Counted from the stretch's first letter, positions 1 to 8,626 are shown. The stretch is 38,942 nucleotides of DNA from Acetatifactor sp. (GCA_022511465.1 JAFLRM010000032.1:1-38942); one strand, 5' to 3'. Numbers and translations: made by a program. The notes: a model not told the origin generated them from the sequence alone.

Positions 1-2
1 AA

Positions 3-1040
3 AGAGTAAATATTAAAAATGATGTACCGTTTTTTCTTGTATCACTTATTGAACACAAAACAAAAGTAGAGTATAATGTAGTCATGCAGATATTCCGCTA
101 TATGATTTATATTTGGGAAGCATATGAAAAAGAAGCGGAGAACCTACAAAAGGGAATTTCCAGACAGAAAGGGTTTAAGTATCCACCAATCTTACCAATT
201 GTTTACTATGAAGGGAAGGAAAAATGGACGGTTCCTCTGGATTTTAAGAGCCGCATCATGGAAGGGGAAGCATTTGCCAGATACATACCGGACTTTGAAT
301 ATTATCTGGTGCCCTTGCGCAGTTACAGCAGTCAGGAACTGTTGGACAGGGAAGATGAGATTTCTCTCTTGATGTTGATCAACCGTATGCAGACAGAGGA
401 AGACATTGCGGAATTTCGGAGACTCCCCACGGAGAGACTTCAGTCGATACTAAAGTCAACACCCCAGCACTTGGTGGATATTATTGCGGATGTTCTGCTT
501 GCTTTTTTGCTGAAAACGAATCTCTCTGCCGATGAGGCGGAAGAAGTTGTAGGAAAGTTGAGGGAAAAGAACATGGGACAACTATTTGAAAATATGGATC
601 CAATAGATATTCCGGCACGTCGCAGAGAGATTGCAGAGCAAAGAAAAGAACTTGTAAGGCAAAAAAATGAACTTACAGAGCAGAGGAATGAACTTACAGA
701 GCAGAGGAATGAACTTGCAGAGCAGAGGAATGAACTTGCAGAGCAGAGGAATGAACTTGCAGAGCAGAGAAATGAACTTGCAGAAGAATATAAGAAAAAA
801 AACAAGCAATTGGGTGAGAAGTTAGCACAGGCAGATGAGAAGTTAATGCAGGCGGAGAGGAAAGAACAACAGGCAGAGGCGAAGAATCAGCAAATAGAGG
901 CGGAAAAACAGCGAATAGAGGCAGAAAGGCAACAAATAGAAACAGAAAAGCGCCAGATGCAGATTCAATTGGAACAGAGGAATGCGGAATTAGAGGAACT
1001 GCGGAGAGCCTATGAAAAACTTTTGAAGGAGAAGTCATAA
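3..1040 (+). CDS. Rpn-family PD-(D/E)XK nuclease / putative transposase, 5' partial
   Basis: The reading frame is open to the window edge, so the gene begins upstream and the ATG at 84 is internal. The in-frame codons before it read DVPFFLVSLIEHKTKVEYNV, which contains the E-x-K half of the PD-(D/E)XK active site (LIEHK at about 48-59). This is followed by the MQIFRYMIYIWE helix typical of Rpn/YhgA-like proteins (recombination-promoting DNA endonucleases, often called putative transposases). After the nuclease core comes a helical region to about base 600. From there to the stop lies a long charged coiled coil built from EQRNELT/A heptads and then QQIEAEKQR-type heptads. The upstream catalytic Asp would lie outside the window. 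The family is confident; DNA cleavage is inferred from the family. No partner gene is seen, and these genes usually stand alone as mobile accessory genes. Confidence 0.82.
   Translation, partial: RVNIKNDVPFFLVSLIEHKTKVEYNVVMQIFRYMIYIWEAYEKEAENLQKGISRQKGFKYPPILPIVYYEGKEKWTVPLDFKSRIMEGEAFARYIPDFEYYLVPLRSYSSQELLDREDEISLLMLINRMQTEEDIAEFRRLPTERLQSILKSTPQHLVDIIADVLLAFLLKTNLSADEAEEVVGKLREKNMGQLFENMDPIDIPARRREIAEQRKELVRQKNELTEQRNELTEQRNELAEQRNELAEQRNELAEQRNELAEEYKKKNKQLGEKLAQADEKLMQAERKEQQAEAKNQQIEAEKQRIEAERQQIETEKRQMQIQLEQRNAELEELRRAYEKLLKEKS
670..774 (+). repeat. 21-bp in-frame tandem repeat, five copies
   Basis: Five head-to-tail 21-bp units (670-690, 691-711, 712-732, 733-753, 754-774) differ by only one or two bases. 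A partial sixth copy follows and a decayed copy precedes them. Each unit encodes one heptad NELTEQR or NELAEQR, so gain or loss of a unit lengthens or shortens the coiled coil by one heptad without breaking the frame. Confidence 0.93.
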
Positions 1041-1057
1041 ATCTTTTATGATAAAAA

Positions 1058-1636
1058 TCACTTCCACGTAGTACCATCGTAGGTAAAGATACTGGCCTCG
1101 CAGTTTTGCTGCAGGGCCTCTCCCCAGAAAGTGTCCGTGCCATGATCCTCAATATAGCACATCAGCCCTTTGTTCAGTGCGCCGTGTGCTACTATCATAA
1201 TGCGCTCCGTGGTCGCCCAGGCGGGCTCCACCACCTGCTGCAGAAAATCCTTGGCGCGGGCGCAGACCTGCTCCAAGGTTTCACCGCCCTCAGGAGGCGT
1301 GTAACGTGCCGGCTCATTGAAGAAGAATCGGTAGGGATTATCCTCTCTCATCCATTCGCTGTAATGAGTTCCTTCCAAAGTTCCGAAACAGATCTCCCGC
1401 AGCCTGTCATCGCGGATAATGGGGATATTGCGATGGCCACGGATCAGACAGGCGGTTTCGTAGGCACGGATCAGTGGGGAAGAGTAGATCCGGTCAAAGT
1501 GTACTTCCTCCAGTCTTCGTCCCAGTTCTCCCGCGAGTTCACGCCCGCTTTCGTTCAGTTCGATATCTGCATTTCCCTGCATTTTGCCGGCGGCATTCCA
1601 GACGGTTTCGCCATGGCGGATGATATATACTTCCAT
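1058..1636 (-). CDS. Histidine phosphatase family protein (phosphoglycerate mutase-like)
   Basis: The 192-aa product starts MEVYIIRHGETVWN. The RHG motif (His8) is the phospho-acceptor of the branch 1 histidine phosphatase superfamily, and IVAHGALN near residue 155 supplies the second catalytic His. The fold family is clear (mutases, alpha-ribazole phosphatases, broad phosphatases), but the substrate cannot be read from the sequence. I chose the ATG at 1634-1636 because a GGAAAGGG ribosome binding site lies just upstream. The longer frame to 1684 adds residues with no similarity to the family N-terminus. It is divergent from mecA and convergent with the Rpn gene, with about 17 bases between the two stops. 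No cobalamin genes are nearby to support a CobC role. Confidence 0.88.
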   Translation of the reverse strand: MEVYIIRHGETVWNAAGKMQGNADIELNESGRELAGELGRRLEEVHFDRIYSSPLIRAYETACLIRGHRNIPIIRDDRLREICFGTLEGTHYSEWMREDNPYRFFFNEPARYTPPEGGETLEQVCARAKDFLQQVVEPAWATTERIMIVAHGALNKGLMCYIEDHGTDTFWGEALQQNCEASIFTYDGTTWK

Positions 1637-1759
1637 AGGTTTTCCCTTTCCAACATGAGCATTTCCCCTATTATAACAGAGCAAAAGAGATTTTACCAGA
1701 GGCGGCCGGATGCGCTTTTTCCTTTTCCAAACATTCCTATAGCAAAATATCTTGGTGTA

Positions 1760-1768
1760 TGTTATAAT
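1760..1768 (+). promoter_or_regulatory. Extended -10 promoter for mecA
   Basis: TGT followed by TATAAT (1763-1768) forms an extended -10 element about 45 bases before the mecA start. The matching -35 (TAGCAA at 1740-1745, 17-base spacer) is weak, as is usual for extended -10 promoters. Confidence 0.55.
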
Positions 1769-1813
1769 TATCTTTACTTAGAGGCGTATACAATCTGGAA
1801 AGGCAGGTTTTCT

Positions 1814-2518
1814 ATGAAAATTGAACGTGTGGACGATAAGACCGTCAAATGCTTCCTTTCCAATGAGGAACTGGAAGAATACGATATTGATTATAAAGAT
1901 TTTGTGCTTCGCAGCGAGAAGGCCAAGGAAATTGTCAAGGAGATCATCGAGCAGGCGGAGGAGGAGGTCGGTTATAAGCCGCCTCAGTTTGCCTTTGATC
2001 TGCAGATCATGATGCTGCCGGAGCAGGGATTGGTGCTGACCTTTTCCGAGAAGGAGCCTTTTGAGGGCAAGGAGGGGGAGCAGATTGTAGAGTACTTAAA
2101 GCAGATGCGCAACGTGTTGATGCAGGCGAAGGAGAAGCTGGGCAACGCGGCGGGCAGTCTCGCCCACGGGAAGAAGCAGTTTGCCGACAATATGTCACAG
2201 CAGGGTCAGGCGGTTGCCTCAAATGAAAAGCCGGACTATGCGATCTTTTCCTTCAACAGTCTGAGCAGTGTGATGGAGTATGCCACCGCCATGCCCGCAA
2301 CACTGCGTGTGCAGAGCAGTCTGTATAAGTTGGGGAATACCTTCTACCTGTACCTGAAAAAGAGCGGTGCCTCCTACGAGCGTTATAGCAGAGCATGTGT
2401 TCAGGCGCTGGAATTCGGAGAACTCTACGCGGCGGATGAGAGTCATTTATTGCTTTTGCGTGAGCACGGCGAGTGCCTGATCGAAGACAGAGCGTTGAAG
2501 AAGCTGCGTTTGTCTTAA
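1814..2518 (+). CDS. mecA: Adaptor protein MecA
   Basis: The 234-aa product starts MKIERVDDKTVKCFLSNEEL and has the two-part MecA/YpbH layout. The N-terminal substrate-recognition domain (about 1-85) starts with the DDKTVKCFLSNEEL segment. It is joined by a variable linker (about 95-140) to a C-terminal domain (about 145-230) with the F-x-S-L-S-S-V-M-E-Y-A pattern seen in clostridial MecA. In Bacillus, MecA binds ClpC through its C-terminal domain and delivers regulators such as ComK for ClpCP degradation; the targets here are unknown. The start has a GGCAGG site just upstream, whereas the longer open frame from 1106 runs antisense to the phosphatase gene. A strong terminator follows, so it is probably a single-gene transcript. 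Confidence 0.88.
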   Translation: MKIERVDDKTVKCFLSNEELEEYDIDYKDFVLRSEKAKEIVKEIIEQAEEEVGYKPPQFAFDLQIMMLPEQGLVLTFSEKEPFEGKEGEQIVEYLKQMRNVLMQAKEKLGNAAGSLAHGKKQFADNMSQQGQAVASNEKPDYAIFSFNSLSSVMEYATAMPATLRVQSSLYKLGNTFYLYLKKSGASYERYSRACVQALEFGELYAADESHLLLLREHGECLIEDRALKKLRLS

Positions 2519-2556
2519 ACATAGGCAAGAGAGCAGTAAGGAATTGTTTTAAAGAG

Positions 2557-2597
2557 AGACTCATATATGTATTGCAGCGTATATGAGTCTTTTTTTA
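2557..2597 (+). terminator. Rho-independent terminator after mecA
   Basis: An 11-bp perfect stem (AGACTCATATA at 2557-2567 with TATATGAGTCT at 2580-2590) has a 12-base loop and is followed by a run of T to 2596. It lies between mecA and the next gene. It also argues that the next gene starts at 2612, not at the ATG at 2567 inside the stem. Confidence 0.88.
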
Positions 2598-2611
2598 TGG
2601 AGGAAATCATT

Positions 2612-4264
2612 ATGTACGAATGCCCCAACTGTGCAGCCAACTTAAAATTTGATATTGCCAGCCAGATGCTGACATGTGAGTACTGCGGAACAGCAGTTGA
2701 TCCCTACAGTATCACCAAGGAGCGGGACGCAGAGGAGACCACTGATTACGAGGTCATACTTTTCACCTGCCCCCAATGTGGCGGTGAGATTTTGAGTGAA
2801 GATACCACGGCAGCTACCTTTTGCAGCTACTGTGGAGCAGCGACCATCTTGGACAGCCGTATGAGCAGAGAGCGCAGACCCGGCTGCATCGTGCCCTTTA
2901 CCAAGACCAAAGAGGACTGTAAGAGATCCTACACCAAAATGATGCGGAGGGCGATCTTTACACCGAAAGAGTTGAAAGACGCCGGCCATATTGAAAAGTT
3001 TCGCGGGATATATATGCCATACTGGGTGTATGGATTTGCGAAGAAAGGGGCGGTGAGGATCCCCGGCAGCAGGACACATAGGAGGGGTGATTATCTGATC
3101 ACCAAACACTATAATTTGGACTGTGAGTTGGAGGAGGATTATCAGGGGATTGCCTACGATGCATCCTCCACCTTTTCCGATAGCTTGAGCAGTGCCATAG
3201 CGCCCTTTGATCTGAGGGAGGGGAAGGAGTTCACGCCTTCTTTCTTAAGCGGTTTTTATGCGGACACCAGTGATGTGTACAAAGGGGCCTATCACTCGGA
3301 GGCAGAGGAACTTTTTCTCAGCGATGCCTGTGAACGGGCCAGAAAAGCAGTTGGCAAACCACGCTATCATGTGGGCAGGGAGGGCAACAGAAGCGGTCTG
3401 GAGAGAGCATTGCGTCCGGATCCGGAGACGGTGTCCGAGGAATTGGCTATGTTGCCGGTGTGGTTCTTGGCTTATCGGAAGGACGACAGAGTGGCCTATG
3501 CAGTGGTCAACGGACAGACAGGCAAGGCGGCTGCCGACCTTCCCGTGGATATCAGGAAATATTTGATTGGATCGCTGATACTGGCGGTGCCGATCTTTCT
3601 TTTGCTCAATATGTTTCTCACCATCACGCCCACTCGGATCCTGGTGTTTGCCATGTTGTTGGCGTTTGTCAGCATCTGGGTCTCCAACCGGCAGTTTGCC
3701 GACATTTTCCAAAGGGAGACCGGTGCGGAGGACATTGGTATGGAAGCGGTGCGGCCAGGCGATCTGCAGGAGACACAGCCTGAGAAGCCGAAGGGAGCAG
3801 GGAATTTGGGAATTGGTTCGCGTTATTTCTTTATCCTCATAATGTGTGGAATTATGCTGATAGGAATGCTCTTACCTATGTTTTTTGTGACGGTGGCCAA
3901 GTTTTTGGACGCCGGTCTTGTGTTGCAGGTGTTGAATATCATGCCCATTATAACAGTAGGTCTGATGTTCGTCAGTTTCGCTTTTGTTTGCTGGTGGAAT
4001 ATTTCCGGAAATAAACGAAGAAAGGCTGTTAAAATGCCCTTCAAACAAAAGATTCCCACGCTGGTCAAGCCCATGGGTGCTATCGCGCTGGCAATTTTGA
4101 TTCTCCTGATCCATCCGGTCAGAGACGAATTTTATTACATAGGCTCCTTTGTGTGTATGGGGATGGTGTGCTGGTCTTTCGTTGATATCATTCGCCATCA
4201 CAATACCCTGACTACCAGAAAGCTGCCACAGCTGAATCGGAGGGGAGGGGATGAAAATGCGTAG
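2612..4264 (+). CDS. Zinc-ribbon multi-spanning membrane protein (TFIIB-type zinc finger)
   Basis: The 550-aa product opens with two zinc-ribbon units: CPNC with CEYC (about residues 4-28), then CPQC with CSYC (about 53-76). A soluble region follows (about 90-310) containing GIYMPYWVYGF, a phrase common in clostridial proteins of this kind. About six hydrophobic helices lie in the C-terminal half (about 315-365 and 410-535). The start at 2612 is preceded by GGAGG at 2599-2603 and lies just past the mecA terminator. The last 14 bases overlap the following TPM-domain gene, which suggests co-translation and a shared role, perhaps in envelope maintenance (inference). I do not know a defined function for this family; the zinc ribbons may bind metal or protein rather than DNA. 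Confidence 0.72.
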   Translation: MYECPNCAANLKFDIASQMLTCEYCGTAVDPYSITKERDAEETTDYEVILFTCPQCGGEILSEDTTAATFCSYCGAATILDSRMSRERRPGCIVPFTKTKEDCKRSYTKMMRRAIFTPKELKDAGHIEKFRGIYMPYWVYGFAKKGAVRIPGSRTHRRGDYLITKHYNLDCELEEDYQGIAYDASSTFSDSLSSAIAPFDLREGKEFTPSFLSGFYADTSDVYKGAYHSEAEELFLSDACERARKAVGKPRYHVGREGNRSGLERALRPDPETVSEELAMLPVWFLAYRKDDRVAYAVVNGQTGKAAADLPVDIRKYLIGSLILAVPIFLLLNMFLTITPTRILVFAMLLAFVSIWVSNRQFADIFQRETGAEDIGMEAVRPGDLQETQPEKPKGAGNLGIGSRYFFILIMCGIMLIGMLLPMFFVTVAKFLDAGLVLQVLNIMPIITVGLMFVSFAFVCWWNISGNKRRKAVKMPFKQKIPTLVKPMGAIALAILILLIHPVRDEFYYIGSFVCMGMVCWSFVDIIRHHNTLTTRKLPQLNRRGGDENA

Positions 4265-5024
4265 AGTTGGTGCAACCTTTTTAGCAGTGTTCCTCCTGTT
4301 TATGACAAGTGTGTCAGTGGTTTGCGCGACGACAGGAGAAATTTATACCAATCCGGAGACCGGTTACCGGGTGATCCTGGAGGATAAGGCGGAACTTCTC
4401 ACGGAGGGCGAACGGGGAGAGTTGACGGAGCAGATGCGTCAGATTACCGCCTACGGAAATGTGGCTTTTGTGACAATAGGGGAAAATTACAGAGATACGG
4501 ATGACTATGCGGCAGCCTGCTTCCGGGATCTGTTTGGCAGATCGAGCGGCACGCTGTTTTTGATCGATATGGACAACCGAAATATTTGGGTCTACAGTGA
4601 TGGCGCCATCTATCGGGTAGTGACCAAGAGTTATGCCAACACTATCACGGACAACGTATACCGCTACGCTTCTCGGGGAGAGTATTACGAATGTGCCGCA
4701 GAGGTCTATCAGGAAATCTTTGCTCTTCTGGAGGGGGATCGCATTGCCCAACCCATGAAGTATATCAGCAATGTGTTTCTTGCGCTGATTCTTGCTCTCT
4801 TTGTCAATTTCGGGTTGGTCAGCTGGATGTCCCGACTGCGAAAACCCAAAGATGCAGAGTTATTGAGTAACTCGGTAAGATATTTTCATGTTACTGAGCC
4901 CACTATCACCTACGCCCACGAGACCAAGACTTACGATCCGGTCAGCTCCGACAGTGGAAGCAGCGGAGGCGGAAGTGGTGGAGGCGGAGGCCATAGCGGC
5001 GGAGGCGGAGGCCACAGCTTCTGA
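4251..5024 (+). CDS. TPM-domain (YgcG/Psb32-like) membrane protein
   Basis: The 257-aa product begins with a signal peptide (MKMRRVGATFLAVFLLFMTS, cleavage probably near VCA-TT, residue 26). A TPM-like alpha/beta domain (about 38-160) follows, including LLTEGERGEL, VAFVTIGENY and GTLFLIDMDNRNIWVYSDG. There is one membrane helix (about 170-188) and a glycine-rich tail of GGGG, HSGGGG and HSF type. TPM proteins (YgcG, Psb32) are membrane-associated and loosely linked to photosystem repair or stress; no bacterial reaction is established. The gene overlaps the zinc-ribbon membrane protein by 14 bases with GGGGAGGGG before the start, so the two are very likely expressed together. A second ATG two codons on (4257) is a possible alternative start. 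Confidence 0.78.
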   Translation: MKMRRVGATFLAVFLLFMTSVSVVCATTGEIYTNPETGYRVILEDKAELLTEGERGELTEQMRQITAYGNVAFVTIGENYRDTDDYAAACFRDLFGRSSGTLFLIDMDNRNIWVYSDGAIYRVVTKSYANTITDNVYRYASRGEYYECAAEVYQEIFALLEGDRIAQPMKYISNVFLALILALFVNFGLVSWMSRLRKPKDAELLSNSVRYFHVTEPTITYAHETKTYDPVSSDSGSSGGGSGGGGGHSGGGGGHSF

Positions 5025-5071
5025 GGATAACCGTTGCACGCAGCCTCTACGGAAGATGAACATGCAGATCA

Positions 5072-5968
5072 TTACAATTCCAGCACACGTCTCATATCCT
5101 CCGGCAGAGGTGCGGTAAATTCCATGATCTGTCCGGTGATAGGATGGGTGAAAGTCAGACGGTGGGAGTGCAATGCCTGGCGGGAAATGACGATTGTGTC
5201 ATAAGGGTTGTAAAGGTAGTCTCCAATCAAAGGATAGCCCAGATATTTCATATGCACGCGAATCTGATGGGTACGTCCGGTCTCCAGTTTCAGGGAGATC
5301 AGGCTGTACCCATTTTTATTTTCCAGAGTGCGATAGTGGGTAACGGCGTGCTCGCCATGTTCAAAGTCTACGGTGCGCTCCAGAATGGAACCTTCTTTGC
5401 GGCCAAGGGGTGCAGTGACGGTGCCTGCGGCAGGCTCCACGCATCCCCGCACGATGGCCAGATACTCTCGTCCGATCTGGTGGCCTTCCGCCATCATGGA
5501 GGAAAGGATGCTTGCGCTGATCATGTGCTTGGCAATGACAGTCAGCCCGGAGGTATCCCGGTCAAGACGGTTGATGCAGCGGTACACGAAAGGGATGCCC
5601 TGATCGGCAAAGTACCAGGCAAGGGCGTTCCCCAGAGAATTCTCGTAATTGTTCAGGGAAGGGTGGATAGGCATTCCGGCAGGCTTGTTGACCACCAACA
5701 GATCTTCATCCTCGTAGAGGATGTGGAGGGGGAGTTTTACAGGCAAAATCTTTTCGGAGGAGGCATTCTCCTGAATACGAACGACAATAGTGTCATTTTC
5801 TTGCAGATATTGGTTCAAATAGATGGGAGAGCCGTTTCGGAGAACGCCATCGGGGCACTTTTTCAGTTCGATCAGGTTACGGGAGGAGTAACCCTGCCGT
5901 TTTAAGTAGGTGCGTATGCGTACTCCCGCGTCCTGTTTGGTGATGTGATAGGTCAATATTCGTTCCAT
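5072..5968 (-). CDS. RluA-family pseudouridine synthase
   Basis: The 298-aa product carries an N-terminal S4-like RNA-binding part (about 12-65). The catalytic domain follows, with INRLDRDTSGL at 132-142; Asp136 is the expected nucleophile. The usual His before RLD is Asn here. GRTHQIRVHMKYLGYPLIGD near the C-terminus is a second family signature. The enzyme isomerises uridine to pseudouridine in rRNA or tRNA. RluA, RluC and RluD types cannot be told apart here, so I give no symbol. The gene is convergent with the TPM gene (47 bases between the stops) with no obvious terminator hairpin between them. A GAGGG site precedes the start. Confidence 0.9.
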   Translation of the reverse strand: MERILTYHITKQDAGVRIRTYLKRQGYSSRNLIELKKCPDGVLRNGSPIYLNQYLQENDTIVVRIQENASSEKILPVKLPLHILYEDEDLLVVNKPAGMPIHPSLNNYENSLGNALAWYFADQGIPFVYRCINRLDRDTSGLTVIAKHMISASILSSMMAEGHQIGREYLAIVRGCVEPAAGTVTAPLGRKEGSILERTVDFEHGEHAVTHYRTLENKNGYSLISLKLETGRTHQIRVHMKYLGYPLIGDYLYNPYDTIVISRQALHSHRLTFTHPITGQIMEFTAPLPEDMRRVLEL

Positions 5969-6028
5969 GATGCCCTCTCTTCCAAAGAGAAGTATATAGG
6001 ATTTTTTTGAATTTGGGTAGAAAAATTG

Positions 6029-6057
6029 TTGTGGCTATGCAGAAATTTTATTATAAT
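6029..6057 (+). promoter_or_regulatory. Promoter of the HD-GYP/GGDEF gene
   Basis: TTGTGG (6029-6034), a 17-base spacer and a perfect TATAAT (6052-6057) lie 55 bases before the gene's ATG, in an AT-rich stretch between divergent genes. Confidence 0.6.
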
Positions 6058-6112
6058 AAATTATGTATGGATTAAAATTGGCATCGGATGAAAGAAGCAA
6101 AGGAGAAATCCA

Positions 6113-8257
6113 ATGAACTCGCATGTACATAAAATCAATCGGGATCTGGTGATCGGCTGGATGGTGATCGTTGCCGTATTGTTTGTATCTTATCTTGGGG
6201 AAGTGTTAAAGGGAGAGAGAACGATTGGGTATTTTTGCATGTTTATGCTGGCAACGGCCCTTCCTGCTGTAATTTGTTTGGTTTTGTTTTTGCGCAAACC
6301 GGATAGAAAAGAGCTTCGCTATTATATCGTGGTGGGCTATTTTGTCATGTACGTCTTCAGCATGATGACGGGGAGTACCAGCATGGTGTTCAGCTATATC
6401 CTGCCCATGTTATCACTCTTAGTATTGTACCATCAGCCACAGCTGATTTTGTTTACCGGCATTGCGTCTTTGATCGTCAACCTGATCTCCTTGTATCACA
6501 AATTTCAAACCGGTGTTATGAACCTGTCCAACAGCAAGGACGCGGAGATCCAAGTTGCGCTTTTGGTACTTTGTTTTGCCGGATCTTATGCTGCTACCCG
6601 TCTGTACGATGAGATCACCAAACAGAATATTTCCTATCTGAAGATACTGAATGAGAAGAACGATGAGATCCAGAAGATGGCACTGCAGACCATCACCACC
6701 ATCGCCAACACGATAGATGCCAAGGATGGTTATACGCAGGGGCATTCGAAGAGAGTGTCCGAGTACTCCGTGGAGATTGCCGGCGAACTGGGGCTGCCTG
6801 AGAAGGAGATACAGAATATCCGATCGGTTGCACTGCTTCACGATATCGGCAAGATCGGTGTACCGGATTCTGTGCTGAACAAACCGGGCAAGCTGACCAA
6901 CGAGGAGTTTCGCCTGATGAAGCAGCATCCTGTCATGGGCGGCGAGATCCTAAAAGATATCAATATGATACAGGGCGTTGACATCGGTGCCAAATACCAC
7001 CACGAGAGATATGACGGCAAGGGCTATCCGGATGGACTTATGGGAGAGCAGATTCCTTTTATTGCCCGTATCATCGCAGTGGCGGATGCTTACGATGCCA
7101 TGACCAGCAACCGTGTCTACCGCAAGCATTTGAGCGAGGAAGAGGTCTTGTCAGAGCTGGAGAAGGGTATTGGGACTCAATTTGATCCGGCGGCAGCGCG
7201 GGCGTTGATTCGGATGATCAGGGAAGGCCGCATGGACAATCATGATCTTGAGGCCGCGGAAGAACCGCACGTAAAAGAGACTACCCAGATTTTGAGCAGA
7301 GTTATGGAGAAGCAGAAGGAGCAGATCACGGAGAATATGCTGATCGACGATCTGACGGGTACCTACAACCGCAGCAGCGGCGAGAAGCTGATGCGGGATG
7401 CGTTGGAAGAGGTCAGGGGTGGCAGTCTGATGTTGTTCGATCTGGACCACTTCCGGAAGATCAACGACAGGACAGGCTTTGTGAGAGGCGATCTCTTCCT
7501 GAGAGTGACGGCAAAGTGCATCCAGAACATGGGAAGGGATATCATTATTGCCCGATTCGGCGGAGATGAGTTTGCGGTGTTGTTCCCCAGCTTGTCCAAG
7601 GAAGAGGAGATCGTGCAGGCTCTGGAAAACTTTCAGCGGGAAATTGCGAGTGAAATCGCAGGAAATAAGGAGCTGGAAGGCTTGTCCGTGTCCGTGGGTG
7701 CCGTGATACGTAACAACGACAAAATGGATTTCACTACGTTGTTTCTGAAAGCTGACAAGGCGCTTTACTATGTAAAGCAGCAGGGCGGAGGAAGTTATTA
7801 TATTCATCAGGACGGAGCTGTTGCGGAGGAGAGTAATCCTTCCAAGGTAGACTTAGATCACTTAGTGCAGTTTATCCAAAACAATGGGCAATATGAGGAC
7901 GGCCAGTCTCTGATCTATCCGGAGTTTGGCAGGATTTATGAGTTTATTCAAAGTAAAGCGGACATCGAGAGGCAGAAGATTCAGCTTTTGATGTTCACCA
8001 TCAGCACCAATGAGGGCATCAAACTGACGGTGGAGGATGGAGAGGAAATCATAGGCTTCTTAGAGCGGGCAATCTCGAATTCCATGTCAGACAAAGAATT
8101 GTCCACTCGCTACAGCAGTGTCCAGCAGCTGGTTCTGATGATTGACATGGAGGAGAAGCAGGTGGAGGAGCTCCGTAGTTTGATCATCAAAGAATTTTAT
8201 AAAATGTACGACCGCAAAGAGGTCAACGTAAATTACGATATGGCGAGTTTGGGTTGA
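6113..8257 (+). CDS. Membrane HD-GYP plus GGDEF c-di-GMP turnover protein
   Basis: The 714-aa product has about six N-terminal membrane helices (11-175) and a short linker. An HD-GYP phosphodiesterase domain (about 190-370) carries LLHDIGKIGVPD with His243-Asp244, then HHERYDGKGYPDG. A GGDEF cyclase domain (about 405-560) has RFGGDEF with GGDEF at 483-487 and LFDLDHFRKIND. A helical tail of about 150 residues that I do not recognise follows. Both catalytic motifs look intact, so the protein could both make and break c-di-GMP. The RxxD inhibitory site that normally sits five residues before GGDEF is absent. The order, with the hydrolase before the cyclase, is less usual. The start has AAAGGAGA seven bases upstream. 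The gene stands alone, and the T-box promoter begins about 20 bases after its stop. Confidence 0.93.
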   Translation: MNSHVHKINRDLVIGWMVIVAVLFVSYLGEVLKGERTIGYFCMFMLATALPAVICLVLFLRKPDRKELRYYIVVGYFVMYVFSMMTGSTSMVFSYILPMLSLLVLYHQPQLILFTGIASLIVNLISLYHKFQTGVMNLSNSKDAEIQVALLVLCFAGSYAATRLYDEITKQNISYLKILNEKNDEIQKMALQTITTIANTIDAKDGYTQGHSKRVSEYSVEIAGELGLPEKEIQNIRSVALLHDIGKIGVPDSVLNKPGKLTNEEFRLMKQHPVMGGEILKDINMIQGVDIGAKYHHERYDGKGYPDGLMGEQIPFIARIIAVADAYDAMTSNRVYRKHLSEEEVLSELEKGIGTQFDPAAARALIRMIREGRMDNHDLEAAEEPHVKETTQILSRVMEKQKEQITENMLIDDLTGTYNRSSGEKLMRDALEEVRGGSLMLFDLDHFRKINDRTGFVRGDLFLRVTAKCIQNMGRDIIIARFGGDEFAVLFPSLSKEEEIVQALENFQREIASEIAGNKELEGLSVSVGAVIRNNDKMDFTTLFLKADKALYYVKQQGGGSYYIHQDGAVAEESNPSKVDLDHLVQFIQNNGQYEDGQSLIYPEFGRIYEFIQSKADIERQKIQLLMFTISTNEGIKLTVEDGEEIIGFLERAISNSMSDKELSTRYSSVQQLVLMIDMEEKQVEELRSLIIKEFYKMYDRKEVNVNYDMASLG

Positions 8258-8275
8258 AGCTGAACCAAAATTCCC

Positions 8276-8305
8276 TTGACAAACATCCCGTCCATGCACT
8301 AAAAT
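8276..8305 (+). promoter_or_regulatory. Promoter of the T-box/proS transcript
   Basis: A perfect TTGACA (8276-8281), an 18-base spacer and TAAAAT (8300-8305) lie right after the HD-GYP gene and just before the T-box leader. Confidence 0.78.
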
Positions 8306-8317
8306 CACATACAGATA

Positions 8318-8599
8318 AAGCGATGAAGAGGGTTAGTACGGATGGGAAGCATCCCAGAGAGAGGACGCGGCTTTGCATCGGGAGGAGATGACAGAGCCGG
8401 GCTGAGACGTCCCCATGTGGAAGATCCGGAACCTGCCTTGGAGCTTCTGTGTGAAGAGTAAGCGAAACACAGCGCAGTCCTGCGTTATAGGCATTAAAGA
8501 TGGGTGTATCGTTCCGCTTCTAAAGAGGGAAGATATATCAATTAGGGTGGTACCGCCGAGCTTTCGGTCCCTTGTCGGGGCTTAAGTCTCGGCGTTTTT
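8318..8599 (+). ncRNA. T-box leader, proline-type, upstream of proS
   Basis: This leader RNA fills the gap between the c-di-GMP gene and proS. It shows the AGTA element of Stem I (8335-8338), the invariant T-box GGGTGGTACCGC (8545-8556), whose bases pair with the uncharged tRNA acceptor end, and a 3' terminator. Uncharged tRNA-Pro would stabilise the antiterminator and allow transcription of proS. The proposed specifier is CCT (Pro) at 8432-8434 within GGAACCTGCC, where the 3' side of the specifier loop is expected. That assignment is inferred from position and the downstream gene, not from a fold. No other element is seen in this 369-base gap. Confidence 0.9.
8554..8599 (+). terminator. T-box regulatory terminator
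   Basis: The stem CGCCGAG (8554-8560) with CTCGGCG (8588-8594) is followed by TTTTT. Its left arm overlaps the T-box sequence, so terminator and antiterminator exclude each other, as in other T-box leaders. Confidence 0.85.
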
Positions 8600-8626
8600 A
8601 ATGTATTATGGAAAAGGAGAAGAATC

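Noticed and set aside
670..774. CRISPR-like direct repeats
   Set aside because: The units are contiguous with no spacers and code for heptads in frame.
1106..1813. Open frame upstream of and joined to mecA
   Set aside because: It runs antisense to the histidine phosphatase gene, and the mecA family start with its ribosome binding site is at 1814.
5144..5905. Long plus-strand open frame of 253 codons
   Set aside because: It is the mirror of the pseudouridine synthase gene, with no ribosome binding site and no protein-like motifs.
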